Below, in pieces: positions 8,635-17,395 of a DNA stretch of 64,000 nt; within the stretch, counting starts at the first letter, position 1; every line of letters begins with the position of its first letter. The stretch spans positions 62,001 to 126,000 of the forward strand of contig NZ_QKYK01000005.1 of the NCBI RefSeq assembly GCF_003426815.1, written 5' to 3'. This stretch comes from Desertimonas flava. Its GTDB lineage: Bacteria; Actinomycetota; Acidimicrobiia; Acidimicrobiales; Ilumatobacteraceae. The notes below the pieces were generated by a model. That model did no database searches. It had not been told where the DNA came from and worked only from the letters and a program-made list of their open reading frames with translations. The translations under genes and the position numbers were made by a program.

Positions 8635-10041
8635 TCAGGCACGAACGAGATCGGCCCCGAATGTCCGGCGCACCGCCGCCGACGAGGGATTCTCGAGCAT
8701 GTCGTCGAGCGGCGCGTCGAGGAGGCAGAGGTCGGTGCGTTCCCCCGACGCGATGCGCCGGAGCCGCGTCGGATGGTCGGCCGTACCGAGGAAGAGGTCC
8801 AGGGCGCGGCGAGCAGTCACCCGTTCGCCGGGACCGAGGAGGTTCCCCCGTCTCGTCCGGCGAGCGGACGCGGCGGCGATGGCCCGCCACGGGTCGGGGT
8901 GACCGAACGGCGGATCGGTGCCTCCGGCAACGGCGATGCCGGCGTCGAGCAGCGAGCGCAGGCGCCACAGGTCGGGCAGGTCCGCGGGCTCCACGTCGGT
9001 CAGGTACTCGTCGCCACGCTCGGCCACAAGGTTCGGCTGCGTCACCACGAGCAGTCCGGCGTCGCGGATGTCACCGAACAGTTCAGGCGGGATCACCGCG
9101 CCGTGCTCGATGCGATCACCGGGGTGCACCCCCGCGACTCTCCACGCGGCGAGTGCGACGACGAGGCCGACGCGGGTCACACAGTGGATCGCGACCGGGC
9201 GGCCGCGCGCGTGACCGGCAACGATGCGGGCCGCGAGATCATCGAGGTCGGGCGCCTGGTGCTCGGTGGGAAGGATCTTCACCGGGCCGCGCGGCACGGC
9301 TGGCAGGACATCGTCGGGGAGGTCCGGACCGCCGGTGATCGTCACTCGCACGGGGAAGCCGGGATCGGCCGCCGGCGCCAGGGCGGTGAGATCGTCGCCG
9401 GCGGCAGACGGCGTCATGTCGGTGACCCCGGTCACGCCATACCCCGCGAGCTCGCGCCCCACGGCGGCGATGTCGATCGGCGTTCGGGCAACACGATCGC
9501 GCAACCAGGCGTCGAGCCCGAAGAGCCGCCCGGTGGGCCGTCCGCCGGCGTCGCGTTCGACGCCGGCGTGTTCGAGGGCGCCGACTCCGGTTGTCGCCAT
9601 CGCGGCCGTGTTGAGCACCCACATCTGGCCGCTTCGGTGCTGCACACGGATCGGGACATCCCCTCCGGCCAGACGGTCGAGCAGGTCCGCATCGAGGTGG
9701 CCGGCAACCGATTCGTGGTAGCCGAACCCGCGGATCCAGCCCGGGCGACCGGCCGCCGCTTGACGCAGGGCCTCGGTGAAGCCGTGCCGGTCGATCACGT
9801 CGGGAGGGCCGACGGGCACGGACGCGCGCGCGGCCGCCAGCGCCGCGAGGTGGACGTGGTGATCGTGGAGCCCGGGAATGAGCTCTCCACCCGCAGCATC
9901 GACGACGGCGTCGGCCGCGAGGGCGGCGACGCGCTGGCGCCCGTGTCCGGCGCCGACATGGACCACCGTGCCGTCCCGCCAGAGGACGTGGGACACGCGG
10001 CCCTCCACCAACGCGTCGACGATGGCGAACGTCGCGGTCAT
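8635..10041 (-). CDS. YtcJ-like amidohydrolase
   Basis: 468 residues of the metal-dependent amidohydrolase superfamily. The first beta-strand carries the metal motif GLHDHHVHL (HxH), preceded by the small beta-sandwich with VVDAAGGELIPG. Further conserved pieces are VAIHCVT, a GDRIEHG motif, and VAGGTDPPFG holding the last Asp ligand. YtcJ/N-substituted formamide deformylase relatives hydrolyse C-N bonds in amides or lactams, but no substrate can be named. Its ATG overlaps the stop of the preceding CoA-transferase gene (ATGA at 10038-10041), so the two are translationally coupled. Confidence 0.8.
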   Translation of the reverse strand: MTATFAIVDALVEGRVSHVLWRDGTVVHVGAGHGRQRVAALAADAVVDAAGGELIPGLHDHHVHLAALAAARASVPVGPPDVIDRHGFTEALRQAAAGRPGWIRGFGYHESVAGHLDADLLDRLAGGDVPIRVQHRSGQMWVLNTAAMATTGVGALEHAGVERDAGGRPTGRLFGLDAWLRDRVARTPIDIAAVGRELAGYGVTGVTDMTPSAAGDDLTALAPAADPGFPVRVTITGGPDLPDDVLPAVPRGPVKILPTEHQAPDLDDLAARIVAGHARGRPVAIHCVTRVGLVVALAAWRVAGVHPGDRIEHGAVIPPELFGDIRDAGLLVVTQPNLVAERGDEYLTDVEPADLPDLWRLRSLLDAGIAVAGGTDPPFGHPDPWRAIAAASARRTRRGNLLGPGERVTARRALDLFLGTADHPTRLRRIASGERTDLCLLDAPLDDMLENPSSAAVRRTFGADLVRA

Positions 10042-11303
10042 GTGTCGATCCCCATCGACTCGAGGACGGCAGCGGTGTCACGACCGAGACATCCGGCGTT
10101 CCCATGGGACCCGGCAACGAGCGTCGGCGGGCGTGCCGGATCACTCCTGGCGGCGGGCCACGGGCGGCCGGCAGGCTCACGAGCCTCTGCCGCGACCCTG
10201 GCAAGGGCGACGTCGACGAGCCAGCGACCGCCGGTGGCTGCGAGGTGGGCGACGGTCGCCGCCGTCGTCAGCCCGGTCAGGGGATCGGCGACGGCGTCAC
10301 CGACGAACCGCGGCTCCCGATCGGCGCGGGCAGACGTCCAGCCGACGAGCCCGCCGGCGGCGGCGGTGTCGTCGCCGAATCCGACACGCAGGGCCGCAGG
10401 CTCGGCGCGACCGTGTGACGTGATCGACACCCAGATCCTCGGTCCCGCCGCCAGCAGAGCCGGCGCGTCGATTCCCATCTGGCGCAGCGCGCGGGGCCGG
10501 GACCCCTCGATGACGACGTCGGCGCGAGCGAGCAGTGCGGCGAGGCGAGCGCGACCGGCGGATGCCGCGAGGGGCAGCGCCACCGATTGGGAGCGTCGGT
10601 TGAGCAGGTCGTAGAAGCCTGCCGTCGCCCGAGCGCCGTCCGGGCGGGTCGTGCTCTCAACCTTGACGACGCGGGCGCCGAGCCGGGCGAGGAGATCACC
10701 AGCGAGCGGCGCGGCCCAGAGCGACCCGAGGTTCACCACCGTCATCCCGGCGAGCGGCCGGGCCGTCGCCGATCCGGCCGGATGGAGCAGCACCCCCCGG
10801 CGACCCGCCACCTCCCCGACGCGTGAACACGGAATGCCGAGCAGGGCTGCGCGTTCGACCAGCTCGCCGGCGTCGCGATGCTCGGCTGCCGCGGCGACGT
10901 CGGCCCAGGGGTTCGCAGGATCCTCGACCGGGCTTGCGAGCCAGGCCGGCACGCTGGCGCGATCCTCCTCCCGGGCGAGCGAGACCGCCAGCCAGCCATC
11001 CCGCGAGCGGACGAATCTCGTCGCCCCGCCACAGCTCGTCAGCCCGGCCGCCGGACCGATCTGCAGAGCATCGGCCCGGGATGCCAGGATTCCCACACCG
11101 CGGGCCGGGTACTCGTCGGCCAGCGCCGCACCACGCCGGTCGAGGTACTCCACGAGGTCCAGAGTGGTCCGCACCAGCCGTACCGGAACACCGACGGCCG
11201 GATCGGTCAGCCACTGCGCTCCTGACGCCGCCCAGAGGTCGGTGGTGTCGACGTCGCGTCGCTCCGGGCCGGCGCGCCATGGAGGATCCAACCACCTCGG
11301 CAC
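10038..11303 (-). CDS. Family III CoA-transferase (CaiB/BaiF type), atypical N-terminal half
   Basis: 421 residues. From about residue 190 the sequence is a standard family III start: MTVVNLGSLWAAPLAGDLLARLGARVVKVES in fragments (GSLWAAPLAGDLL; ARVVKVES), followed by VIEGSRPRALRQMG and an Asp in VGFGDDTAAAGG at the usual catalytic position. The first 185 residues look like a degenerate copy of the family's C-terminal region rather than an N-terminal domain, giving a rearranged order. It should move CoA between carboxylic acids without free energy cost. Coupled to the downstream amidohydrolase by a 4-base overlap. Start is a GTG at 11301-11303 with poor ribosome site, so the true start may be internal. 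Confidence 0.65.
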   Translation of the reverse strand: MPRWLDPPWRAGPERRDVDTTDLWAASGAQWLTDPAVGVPVRLVRTTLDLVEYLDRRGAALADEYPARGVGILASRADALQIGPAAGLTSCGGATRFVRSRDGWLAVSLAREEDRASVPAWLASPVEDPANPWADVAAAAEHRDAGELVERAALLGIPCSRVGEVAGRRGVLLHPAGSATARPLAGMTVVNLGSLWAAPLAGDLLARLGARVVKVESTTRPDGARATAGFYDLLNRRSQSVALPLAASAGRARLAALLARADVVIEGSRPRALRQMGIDAPALLAAGPRIWVSITSHGRAEPAALRVGFGDDTAAAGGLVGWTSARADREPRFVGDAVADPLTGLTTAATVAHLAATGGRWLVDVALARVAAEAREPAGRPWPAARSDPARPPTLVAGSHGNAGCLGRDTAAVLESMGIDT

Positions 11304-11343
11304 GCCGCCATCATTGCTCGCCGAGGCAACCCCGTACGATTCT

Positions 11344-12315
11344 GTGATCGCCCACCACGAGCTCGACCCGACCGGCTACCGGCAGTTCATCCGATCGCCC
11401 TTCGTCGATGAAGTCCTCGCCGGCACCGATGCAGTCTCGCTCGTCGTCGTCCGGCCGGCCGGTCCCGGAACCTCGACTCTTCCCCCGCCGGGGAGCCTGC
11501 CCGTGGTGGTCGCATGGATCGGCGACCGTCTCGGAGGAGTCGGCCCCGCTGAGGCGGACGTGGTCGTCGGCGAGTCGGACGTCGACCAGCTCGTCCGGAG
11601 CGTGACGACCCACCCACTCGCCGCGGTGACGTTGGCCGTCCTCCTCCGGGCGGTCGAACAGTGCGATCTCGACACCGGGCTGGCGCTCGAGTCGACGGCC
11701 TACTCGCTCCTGCAGGGCGGTCCGGAGTTCGCCGCGTGGCGCGCCGCAACGACGACCACCCTCGGCCCGTCGAGTGCGCCAGTCGTGCTCACCGACCGCT
11801 CGGGCACCGAGCTCGCCATCACGCTGAACCGCCCAGAGCGCCACAACGCGATCGACGCCCACCTGCGAGACGAGCTGTCGGCCGCGCTGGCCGTCGCGAT
11901 CGCCGATCCGACCATCGAGACGGTGCGGCTCGATGGTCGCGGCCCCTCGTTCTGCAGTGGTGGGGACCTCGCCGAGTTCGGCAGCCGCAGCGATCCGGTC
12001 GAGGCACACCTCGTCCGCCTGGCCCGTAGCCCGGCCCGCCAGATCGCCCGCCTCGGCAACGTCACGGCGTACCTGCACGGCGCGGCGTTCGGCGGCGGCA
12101 TCGAGATGGCCGCGTTCGCCCGACGAGTGGTCGCCCACCGGGCGACACGCATCGCCCTGCCGGAGATCGCGCTCGGACTCATCCCCGGCGCCGGAGGCAC
12201 GGTCAGCCTCACCCGCCGCTGCGGCCGTCAACGCACCGCCGCGCTCGCCCTCACGGGTCGCGAGATCGACGCCGAGACCGCGCTCGACTGGGGACTCGTG
12301 GACGAGCTCACCTGA
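11344..12315 (+). CDS. Enoyl-CoA hydratase/isomerase family protein with N-terminal extension
   Basis: 323 residues. The crotonase fold occupies the last 180 or so: LTLNRPERHNAI-like ITLNRPERHNAID, oxyanion-hole loop SFCSGGDLAEFG, then GAAFGGGIEMAAFA and LGLIPGAGGTVSL. A family-typical Glu pair is not obvious, so hydratase versus isomerase is open. The first 140 residues (up to about AWRAATTTT) are not crotonase; they are Leu/Val/Asp-rich and I do not recognise them. Start taken as GTG at 11344, without clear ribosome site. It is divergent from the CoA-transferase gene with 40 bp between. Confidence 0.7.
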   Translation: MIAHHELDPTGYRQFIRSPFVDEVLAGTDAVSLVVVRPAGPGTSTLPPPGSLPVVVAWIGDRLGGVGPAEADVVVGESDVDQLVRSVTTHPLAAVTLAVLLRAVEQCDLDTGLALESTAYSLLQGGPEFAAWRAATTTTLGPSSAPVVLTDRSGTELAITLNRPERHNAIDAHLRDELSAALAVAIADPTIETVRLDGRGPSFCSGGDLAEFGSRSDPVEAHLVRLARSPARQIARLGNVTAYLHGAAFGGGIEMAAFARRVVAHRATRIALPEIALGLIPGAGGTVSLTRRCGRQRTAALALTGREIDAETALDWGLVDELT

Positions 12316-12396
12316 GTCGCCGATCCGCGACGCGTCCGGAGCGGATGGTGGCGCCTGAACTCGGCCGCGACCGGGCGGTCAGGCCATCATCGACGC

Positions 12397-13230
12397 ATGC
12401 CTGTGAGCCTCGACGATCTGCAGACCCTTCGCTACGAACTGCACGATCCGGGCGACACCGGGGTTGCCGTCGTGACGCTCGATCGCCCCGAGTCCCGCAA
12501 TGCGCAGAACAAGCGGATGACCTACGAGCTGAACGCCTGCTTCGACGACGCGTCACGACGCACCGACGTCAAGGTGATCGTGCTGCAGGCCGACGGGCCC
12601 CACTTCTCCAGTGGCCACGACCTCCGGGACCAGGAGTCGCAGCGAGAGTTCGATCTCGTCTCGACCAGCGGTGGGTTCTCCCGCGAGGGCCAAGAGGGGC
12701 ACATGGCGTGGGAGGAGGAGGTGTACTTCCAGATGTGCTGGCGGTGGCGGAACATACCGAAGCCCGTGATCGCCGCCGCCCAGGGCAAGACGATCGCCGG
12801 TGGCCTGATGCTCCTGTGGATCGCCGACATCATCATCGCGGCCGACGACGCCCAGTTCTCCGATCCCGTGGTCGCCATGGGCGTCAACGGTGTCGAGTAC
12901 TTCGCCCATCCGTGGGAGTTCGGCGCCCGTCGCGCCAAGGAGCTCCTCTTCACCGGCGACTTCATCGGTGCCGACGACGCACTGCGACTCGGCATGGTGA
13001 ACCATGTGGTGCCGCGAGCCGAGCTCCACCGGTTCACGCTGGACCTCGCCGCACGCATCGCGACCCGGCCGGGATTCGCCCTCAAGCTCGCCAAGGAGAG
13101 CGTCAACCAGACACTCGAGGCCCAAGGTCAGTGGAATGCACTGAGGGCGGCCTTCTCGCTGCAGCACCTGGCCCACGCGCACAACCGGATCCGCTTCGGC
13201 GTCCCGGTTGATCCAGGCGACCGCCAGTAA
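12397..13230 (+). CDS. Enoyl-CoA hydratase
   Basis: 277 residues, full crotonase length. Visible are TLDRPESRNAQN, the oxyanion loop HFSSGHDLRDQ, GKTIAGGLMLLWIADIIIA and the segment VAMGVNGVEYFAHP, followed by GDFIGADDALRLGMVN. In the last stretch the usual proline-containing EVNLG is replaced, so substrate preference differs from short-chain crotonase. The role would be hydration (or isomerisation) of an unsaturated CoA thioester. It follows the other crotonase gene by 81 bp and precedes the aldehyde dehydrogenase by 67 bp. Confidence 0.85.
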   Translation: MPVSLDDLQTLRYELHDPGDTGVAVVTLDRPESRNAQNKRMTYELNACFDDASRRTDVKVIVLQADGPHFSSGHDLRDQESQREFDLVSTSGGFSREGQEGHMAWEEEVYFQMCWRWRNIPKPVIAAAQGKTIAGGLMLLWIADIIIAADDAQFSDPVVAMGVNGVEYFAHPWEFGARRAKELLFTGDFIGADDALRLGMVNHVVPRAELHRFTLDLAARIATRPGFALKLAKESVNQTLEAQGQWNALRAAFSLQHLAHAHNRIRFGVPVDPGDRQ

Positions 13231-13246
13231 TTCCTCATGATGATAA
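13231..13246. promoter_or_regulatory. FCD-type operator copy upstream of aldehyde dehydrogenase
   Basis: TTCCTCATGATGATAA is an imperfect match to the TTCATCATGATGAA operator family; the central TCATGA is exact. It starts immediately after the stop of the enoyl-CoA hydratase gene, 52 bp before the next start codon. GATAAC at its right end could be a -10. Confidence 0.5.
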
Positions 13247-13297
13247 CCTCATCGAGGCAACCGGCGCGCGCCGGACGACCGACTCGAGGAGCTCAAC

Positions 13298-14818
13298 ATG
13301 ACCCAGACGGACGACCGCCACACCACCGTCGACCTTTCCGCCTATCCGATCTCCGAGGCGACGGCACACCGCTTGCGCACGATGACCATCGGTCACGTGA
13401 TCGACGGCGTCGTCGTCGGACCAGGATCGTCGGGCACGCTCCCTGTGTACGACCCGTCGACCGGTCGGGCCGTCGCGTCGATGGCCGTCGCCGGCCCTTC
13501 CGAGGTCGAGGCAGCGATCGCATCGGCCCGCCAGGCGTTCGAGGACGGCCGATGGCAGTTCCTCGACCCGCTCGACAAGGAACGCCGCCTCCGTGAGCTC
13601 TCGCGCCTCATCGCCGTCCATGCCGAGGAGCTCGCCGAGCTCGACGTCATCGACGGCGGCATCCTGAGGGTCTACTCCGGATTCATCGCCAAGTTCGCCG
13701 TCGACGGCGTCGACTACTACAGCGGCTGGCCGACGAAGCTCCAGGGTTCGATCCCGGCAACCCCGGGCGACATCGTGGTGCGAGCGACCCGCGAACCGGT
13801 CGGTGTGGTCGGGCTGATCATGCCGTGGAACGGCCCCAGCGCCGTCGTCGTGGCCGTCGCCGCCGCTCTCGCGGCCGGCAACAGCGTGATCCTCAAGCCC
13901 GCCGAGCAGACGCCGATCACCGCCGTCCGCCTCGCCGAGCTGGCGCTCGAAGCGGGCATTCCACCGGGGGTCTTCAACGTCCTGCAGGGGACGGGCGATG
14001 TCGCCGGCGCCGGCCTCGTCGCCCACCCCGACGTCGACACGATCGCGTTCACCGGCTCGGTCGACACCGGTCGACGGATCCAAGCCGCGGCCGCGGCGAG
14101 GGTGAAGCGCGTCTCGCTCGAGCTCGGCGGCAAGAGTGCCCACATCGTGTTCGAAGATGCCGACCTGGACGCAGCAGCCGACGCCACCGCTGCCGCTGTC
14201 TGGGGCAACTCGGGGCAGGTGTGCACGGCCGGGTCGCGCGTCCTCGTCCAGCGCTCCGTCCACGACCGCTTGCTGGAGCGGATCATCGATCGTTCCAAGG
14301 GCCTGACCATCGGCAACGCGTTCGACCCGACGGCCCAGATCGGCCCACTGATCTCGGCGGATCAGCTCGATCGCGTCGCCGGCTACGTGACGATCGGCCG
14401 CGACGAAGGAGCCGAGCTCGTCCTCGGCGGGTCGCGCATCGGCGACGCCGGCTACTTCCACGAGCCGACCATCTTCGCCGGGGTCGACAACTCGATGCGG
14501 ATCGCCCGCGAGGAGATCTTCGGCCCTGTCATGTCGGTGATCCCGTTCGACTCCGAGGACGACGCGGTCCGCGTCGCCAACGACTCGGAGTTCGGGCTGG
14601 CGGCCGGGGTGTGGACGCAGGACGTGTCCCGGGCCCATCGCGTGCCTCGTCGTCTGAAGGCCGGCACGGTGTGGGTCAACACCTACCAGGCCGTCTATCC
14701 GTCGGTCCCCTACGGCGGAGTGAAGCAGTCCGGACACGGCCGCAACCTCGGCGCCGAGTCCCTTGACGACTTCCTACAGACCAAGAGCGTCTGGACTCGC
14801 ATCGGCGCCGAGCCGTGA
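13298..14818 (+). CDS. NAD(P)+-dependent aldehyde dehydrogenase
   Basis: 506 residues with all hallmarks: MPWNGPS (Asn of the oxyanion site), LKPAEQTP (cofactor Lys), FTGSVDTGR, general base Glu in LELGGKSA, nucleophile Cys in GNSGQVCTAGSR and the EIFGPVMSV loop. It oxidises an aldehyde to its acid with NAD(P)+. A GAGGAG ribosome site precedes the ATG. The operator at 13231 suggests control by an FCD regulator, in line with other catabolic genes here. The aldehyde substrate is unknown; adjacent crotonases and P450 suggest a side-chain degradation intermediate. Confidence 0.93.
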   Translation: MTQTDDRHTTVDLSAYPISEATAHRLRTMTIGHVIDGVVVGPGSSGTLPVYDPSTGRAVASMAVAGPSEVEAAIASARQAFEDGRWQFLDPLDKERRLRELSRLIAVHAEELAELDVIDGGILRVYSGFIAKFAVDGVDYYSGWPTKLQGSIPATPGDIVVRATREPVGVVGLIMPWNGPSAVVVAVAAALAAGNSVILKPAEQTPITAVRLAELALEAGIPPGVFNVLQGTGDVAGAGLVAHPDVDTIAFTGSVDTGRRIQAAAAARVKRVSLELGGKSAHIVFEDADLDAAADATAAAVWGNSGQVCTAGSRVLVQRSVHDRLLERIIDRSKGLTIGNAFDPTAQIGPLISADQLDRVAGYVTIGRDEGAELVLGGSRIGDAGYFHEPTIFAGVDNSMRIAREEIFGPVMSVIPFDSEDDAVRVANDSEFGLAAGVWTQDVSRAHRVPRRLKAGTVWVNTYQAVYPSVPYGGVKQSGHGRNLGAESLDDFLQTKSVWTRIGAEP

Positions 14819-14847
14819 CGTCACCGGTCTCCACCACGACGGCCGGC

Positions 14848-14876
14848 TTGCGCAGTTCCTCATGAGGAACTAGCGT
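14848..14876 (+). promoter_or_regulatory. Promoter with perfect operator in spacer, for P450/ferredoxin
   Basis: TTGCGC (-35, 14848-14853) and TAGCGT (-10, 14871-14876) are exactly 17 bp apart. The 18-bp perfect palindrome AGTTCCTCATGAGGAACT (14854-14871) fills the whole spacer. A protein bound there would exclude RNA polymerase, the geometry of repression. Confidence 0.65.
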
Positions 14877-14926
14877 CGCTTGCGGCCGGGATACGGCTGG
14901 GGACGACACAGCGGAGGGGGCTCCAC

Positions 14927-16180
14927 ATGCTCGATGAACGACTCGACGACGAGCCAGGCGGCGGCCGGCGGGATGTCGGCACGTGCCCCGTCAAGCACTT
15001 CACGGTCTTCGACGACGTGGCCGCCGGGCACTACTGGGCCGCGACAGGCGAGCTGCGCGAGGAGACCCCCGCCTTCTTCAACGACCACGCGCAGGGGTAC
15101 TGGGTCGTCACCCGCCACGACGCGGTCAAGGACCTCTACCAGCGGACCGACCTCTTCTCCAGCGAGTCGTTCACCGCGTGGGAGCCCAACCCTCCGTATC
15201 GGTTCGTGCCGACGCAGATCGACCCGCCCGAGCACATCAAGTACCGCCAGCTGCTCAATCCGAAGTTCTCGCCGGGAGCTGTCGGCCGGGCCGAGGGACC
15301 GGCGCGAGAGATCGCCGAACGGCTGATCTCGCAGATCGCACCGTCGGGCCGGTGTGACTTCGTCGCCGACTTCGCCATCCGCTTCCCGACCGAGGTCTTC
15401 CTGACCGTCATCGGGCTGCCCCCGGCCGATGCCGACCTGCTCGTCCCGTGGGTGGAGGACTTCTTCCTCGGCCTCAACGGAGCCGAGGACAAGGTCGGCG
15501 GCATGGTGGCGGCCCTCGAGGGGATACGCGGCTACTTCGTCGATCTCCTCGCCCAACGGCGCGAGACGCCTGCCGACCCCGAGACCGACCTCATCCAGCA
15601 CCTGCTCGAGTCCGAGGTCGATGGCGAGCCGCTCTCGGACACCGTGCTGCTCGACATGTGCACCGTGCTCGTCCTCGCCGGACTCGACACGACACGCGGC
15701 CAGCTCGGCTACCTCTTCCAGTTCCTCGCCGAGCGGCCCGACGTGCGCCAGCAGATCGTCGACGATCCCTCGCTGATCCCTGCGTGCGTGGAGGAGTCGC
15801 TCCGCCTCCACTCGATCACGATCGCCGACGCCCGGAAGGCGACCAAGGACGCCGAGTTCCACGGGTGCCCGGTGCGCGCCGGCGACATGGTGATGGGCCT
15901 CGTCGCCGCCGCCAACCGGGATCCGCGCCACTACGAGTCGCCCGACGAGTTCCGGCTCGACCGCAAGGGGAACCACCACTTCGGCTTCGCCGGCGGCCCA
16001 CACCGCTGCCTCGGCGCCCACCTCGCCCGGCGCGAGATGATCGTCGCCGTCGAGGCGTGGCACGCCGCCATCCCGCACTACGAGATCGACGAGGGGGCCG
16101 AGCTCAGAGAGCGCGGCGGTCAGCTGACGCTGATCTCCCTTCCACTCCACTGGACACCCGCCGAGGGGGACGAACCATGA
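14927..16180 (+). CDS. Cytochrome P450
   Basis: 417 residues. The haem-binding loop reads FGFAGGPHRCLGAHLAR with the axial Cys; the K-helix has EESLR; the I-helix is VLAGLDTTRG with the acid-Thr pair for O2 activation. Class I soluble bacterial P450, receiving electrons from the ferredoxin encoded directly downstream with a 4-base overlap. The N-terminal CPVKHF and the general sequence style resemble P450s of terpenoid/steroid-degrading actinobacteria, but the substrate cannot be assigned. GGAGGGGG precedes the ATG. Controlled by the palindrome-filled promoter at 14848. Confidence 0.93.
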   Translation: MLDERLDDEPGGGRRDVGTCPVKHFTVFDDVAAGHYWAATGELREETPAFFNDHAQGYWVVTRHDAVKDLYQRTDLFSSESFTAWEPNPPYRFVPTQIDPPEHIKYRQLLNPKFSPGAVGRAEGPAREIAERLISQIAPSGRCDFVADFAIRFPTEVFLTVIGLPPADADLLVPWVEDFFLGLNGAEDKVGGMVAALEGIRGYFVDLLAQRRETPADPETDLIQHLLESEVDGEPLSDTVLLDMCTVLVLAGLDTTRGQLGYLFQFLAERPDVRQQIVDDPSLIPACVEESLRLHSITIADARKATKDAEFHGCPVRAGDMVMGLVAAANRDPRHYESPDEFRLDRKGNHHFGFAGGPHRCLGAHLARREMIVAVEAWHAAIPHYEIDEGAELRERGGQLTLISLPLHWTPAEGDEP

Positions 16181-16374
16181 AGCTGTTCATCGACGCCGAT
16201 GTCTGCACCGGCCACGGGCGCTGTTACACGCTCGCGCCGACGCTGCTCACCTACGACGACGAGGGATTCGTGACCGAACGAGGCGCCCCGCTCGACGTCC
16301 CGTCCGGCCTGGAGGGCGAGGCCCGCGAGGCCGCGCTCAGCTGCCCGGAGGGCGCCATCACCGTGCAGGACTGA
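16177..16374 (+). CDS. P450 redox-partner ferredoxin (3Fe-4S type)
   Basis: 65 residues with one iron-sulfur centre: CTGHGRC near residues 10-16 and a later SCPEGAI. The C-x2-H-x2-C arrangement with His in place of a cluster Cys is usual for 3Fe-4S ferredoxins that serve actinobacterial P450s. Start ATG overlaps the P450 stop (ATGA), so the pair is made together. No ferredoxin reductase is encoded nearby. Confidence 0.92.
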   Translation: MKLFIDADVCTGHGRCYTLAPTLLTYDDEGFVTERGAPLDVPSGLEGEAREAALSCPEGAITVQD

Positions 16375-16382
16375 CGTGCCTG

Positions 16383-16402
16383 GCGGGCGGCTGCCCGCCC
16401 GC
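16383..16402. terminator. Bidirectional hairpin between ferredoxin and FCD regulator
   Basis: GCGGGCGG (16383-16390) pairs perfectly with CCGCCCGC (16395-16402) over a four-base loop, filling nearly all of the 28 bp between the convergent genes. Confidence 0.65.
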
Positions 16403-17200
16403 TCACTTCCACTCGATGGGGCCGTCGAGGTCGCCCTCCCAATGGTCACGGTAGATGGGGAGGAGATGGGCGATGTGCGCAGCCATCGCATCCCGTGCGG
16501 CGGGACCGTCGCCGTCGATGATCGCTTCGGCGATCGCCTCATGGTCGTCGTCGATCAGGCCGCGGATCTGGAACGGGTCGATCTGGAGAAGAACATGGGT
16601 TCGGATGATGTCGCCGACGGCGCCGAGGATCAGGCCGAGCACGCGGTTGCCGGCCAGGTCGTTGACGTCGAAGTGCAGCGTGTTCGAGTGGGCGGTGTAG
16701 GCGGCCCGCTCGCCGCCGTCGTGGAACTCGTGGGTGTGGGTGTCGAGCGCCGAGATGACCGCGGCGCGATCGGGGTGGCGAGCCGCCAGTTCGGCGGCGA
16801 CGGGCTCGAGCGTGTGCCACGCGTCGAGCAGCTCGTCGTAGGTCGCTCCGGCGAGCTGGAAGTACAGCGTCATGGTCCTGGCGAGGTTGGCCGACTGCGC
16901 CTCGCCCACCATCGGCCCGCCCTGCGGGCCGCGCCGGATGGTCACGATCCCCTGGGCCTCGAGCAGACGGAGCGCCTCGCGCAGCGACTCGCGGCTCACC
17001 TGGTAGTGCTCGAGCATCTCCCCCTCGAGAGGCAGGCGATCACCGCTCCGGAGGCCGCTGCCGACGATGCTCTTGACGATCGCGAAGGCGACCACCTCGC
17101 TCGTCTTCCACACCGTGCGCGGAAGGCCCGGCGCGTTGACCCGCCTCGCCTCGCTCCCCTGAGCGTCGGTCCCGACCTCCGGATGCTGCGCTCTGGACAC
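16403..17200 (-). CDS. FadR-type GntR/FCD transcriptional regulator
   Basis: 265 residues. The N-terminal winged helix (about 30-100) has RLPLEGEMLEHYQVSRESLREALRLL in pieces (YQVSRESLREALRLLEAQG) and wing IRRGPQGGP. The C-terminal FCD domain keeps the His-rich ligand pocket (FHDGG, HFDVN, DDDHEAIAEAI). Such repressors usually release DNA on binding an acid or CoA metabolite. GTG at 17198-17200 is chosen because GGGAGGAG lies just upstream; a longer frame to 17266 exists but would run through the operators. Divergent from the ABC importer operon with two operator copies between them, so it probably controls both itself and the importer. Ends in GPIEWK, similar to the paralogues at 36992 and 56913. 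Confidence 0.88.
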   Translation of the reverse strand: MSRAQHPEVGTDAQGSEARRVNAPGLPRTVWKTSEVVAFAIVKSIVGSGLRSGDRLPLEGEMLEHYQVSRESLREALRLLEAQGIVTIRRGPQGGPMVGEAQSANLARTMTLYFQLAGATYDELLDAWHTLEPVAAELAARHPDRAAVISALDTHTHEFHDGGERAAYTAHSNTLHFDVNDLAGNRVLGLILGAVGDIIRTHVLLQIDPFQIRGLIDDDHEAIAEAIIDGDGPAARDAMAAHIAHLLPIYRDHWEGDLDGPIEWK

Positions 17201-17229
17201 GGTGCTCCTCCCTACCGATAGCGACCTTA

Positions 17230-17245
17230 GTTCATCATGATGATC
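17230..17245. promoter_or_regulatory. FCD operator, copy 1 of the divergent region
   Basis: GTTCATCATGATGATC contains the 12-base perfect palindrome TCATCATGATGA. It lies 30 bp upstream of the regulator's start and just before the -35 of the importer promoter. Confidence 0.65.
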
Positions 17246-17248
17246 CGG

Positions 17249-17278
17249 TTGACATCTCTTTATCATGATGAATACACT
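17249..17278 (+). promoter_or_regulatory. Promoter of the ABC importer with operator in spacer
   Basis: TTGACA (17249-17254) and TACACT (17273-17278) are 18 bp apart, with the operator TTTATCATGATGAA (17259-17272) between them. Together with copy 1 at 17230 this makes a double-operator switch for the gene starting at 17396. Confidence 0.65.
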
Positions 17279-17395
17279 CTGGCCGAGGCAGAAGGCTCCG
17301 ATCGGGTTTCGCCCCGCGAGACAGACCGAGGAGTGGTGAGATCGCCCCGATCTCCATCAAGTGAACTGCCACTGACGTACGGGGGTCCGTCATCC

